Below are positions 14,139 through 14,473 of a stretch of DNA of 14,473 nucleotides, piece after piece. The notes under the pieces are model-generated. The model was not told the DNA's origin. It made no database searches and saw only the letters and a program-made list of their open reading frames with translations. How positions within the stretch are numbered: position 1 is the stretch's first letter; every line of letters starts with the position of its first letter. Both the position numbers and the translations under genes were made by a program. The DNA lies in the NCBI GenBank assembly GCA_031257795.1, contig JAIRNW010000028.1:1-14473 (forward strand), in the 5' to 3' direction. The DNA comes from Holosporales bacterium. GTDB taxonomy: Bacteria > Pseudomonadota > Alphaproteobacteria > BNTO01.

Positions 14139-14473
14139 CTAAAGAGGCAAATCACCAGCGACATTTTTCAGCGATTTGACTTCTTCGATTGATAGGCCTA
14201 CGCAATCGCAGATTATGCCAATATCCAAGCCCTTCGCCAGCATAGCCAATGCGGTTTCTCGTGCCTTCTTAGCTTCGCCCTCAGCTTTGCCTTTGGCTTC
14301 GCCCTCAGCTCTGCCCTCAGCTTTGCCTTCAGCTCTGCCCTCAGCTCTGCCTTCAGCTCTGCCTTCAGCTCTGCCTTCAGCTCTGCCTTCAGCAAGCCCC
14401 GTCTCTCTTGCAACGGTCATCCCGCTATTATAATCGTTGATCGTTTTCCGACGCAGATCCGCTATCGCCCGCA
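14139..14473 (-). CDS. Rpn-family recombination-promoting nuclease/putative transposase, C-terminal part
   Basis: The frame stays open to the window edge, so the gene is cut at its 5' end. Visible residues start RAIADLRRKTINDYNSGMTV, run into a repeated tetrapeptide of the type Ala-Glu-Gly-Arg (about 11 units, with Lys and Glu variants), and finish with ETALAMLAKGLDIGIICDCV and GLSIEEVKSL. This layout (DYNS-type helix, EGR-rich helix, then a GLDIxxIxxxxGLSxEEI tail) is that of PD-(D/E)XK nuclease family transposases (Rpn/PDDEXK_2). The catalytic domain lies outside the window. An internal ATG at 14420 is not the likely start. Convergent with potH. Family call is from the tail only. Confidence 0.7.
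   Translation of the reverse strand, partial: RAIADLRRKTINDYNSGMTVARETGLAEGRAEGRAEGRAEGRAEGRAEGKAEGRAEGEAKGKAEGEAKKARETALAMLAKGLDIGIICDCVGLSIEEVKSLKNVAGDLPL
14271..14402. repeat. 12-bp tandem repeat inside the Rpn-type gene
   Basis: Repeating 12-mer CTTCAGCTCTGC with variants (CCTCAGCTTTGC, CTCGCC-type) for about 11 units, in frame with the coding strand and giving one Ala-Glu-Gly-Arg per unit. The central units at about 14335-14393 are nearly identical, so unit number could change by slippage without shifting the frame. Confidence 0.85.

Noticed and set aside
14271..14402. Regular short repeats as a CRISPR array
   Set aside because: Units are 12 bp with no spacers and are in frame with a coding region.
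1..14473. tRNA, rRNA or riboswitch
   Set aside because: No cloverleaf, CCA-ended gene or known riboswitch core was recognised in any intergenic gap; gaps are largely repeat sequence.

Overview
The window looks like chromosomal DNA from an alphaproteobacterium with a repeat-littered, moderately AT-rich genome, most plausibly an intracellular symbiont of the Rickettsiales/Holosporales kind. Reasons: paired ATP synthase b' and b genes (typical of alphaproteobacteria), a polyamine permease that resembles alphaproteobacterial PotH, an orphan Rpn-type nuclease tail, small secreted proteins I do not recognise, and many short inverted-repeat elements of 110-165 bp in almost every intergenic gap. The taxonomic call is inference; there is no rRNA or tRNA here to support it.

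Layout. 1-385: no convincing gene; a 92-bp tandem duplication. 386-5558, minus strand, one long co-directional block read right to left: atpF' (b'), atpF (b), [element A1], rbfA, hslV, [element B'], hslU, and a MATE-family transporter. The genes are close (TAATG overlap between b' and b; 27 nt rbfA-hslV; 1 nt hslU-MATE) except where a repeat element sits between them. 5729-6031, minus: a small secreted protein. 6045-6736: repeat-rich intergenic region with element A2, a 112-bp perfect-looking hairpin element and the greA promoter. 6737-8588, plus: greA and a CNNM/CorC-type membrane protein. 8642-10031: two directly oriented copies of element B bracketing a minus-strand gene for a cysteine-rich secreted protein. 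10249-13825, plus: dut, a deleted copy of element A (A4), lepA (with an unusual linker insertion) and potH. 13823-14136: element A3, inserted in the potH stop codon and itself interrupted by another inverted-repeat element (13945-14109). 14139-14473, minus: the C-terminal part of an Rpn-family nuclease/transposase gene with a tetrapeptide repeat, running off the window.

Functionally most genes are housekeeping: energy (F-ATPase stator), ribosome maturation (RbfA), protein quality control (HslVU), transcription and translation fidelity (GreA, LepA), nucleotide hygiene (Dut) and transport (MATE, CNNM, PotH). The unusual content is the repeat system: at least three families of short non-coding elements with different terminal inverted repeats but a shared internal core of about 40 bp, some flanked by TA, two landing exactly at stop codons where the TA plus the element's first G supply an in-frame TAG, and nested insertions. 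No autonomous transposase for them is present in the window.
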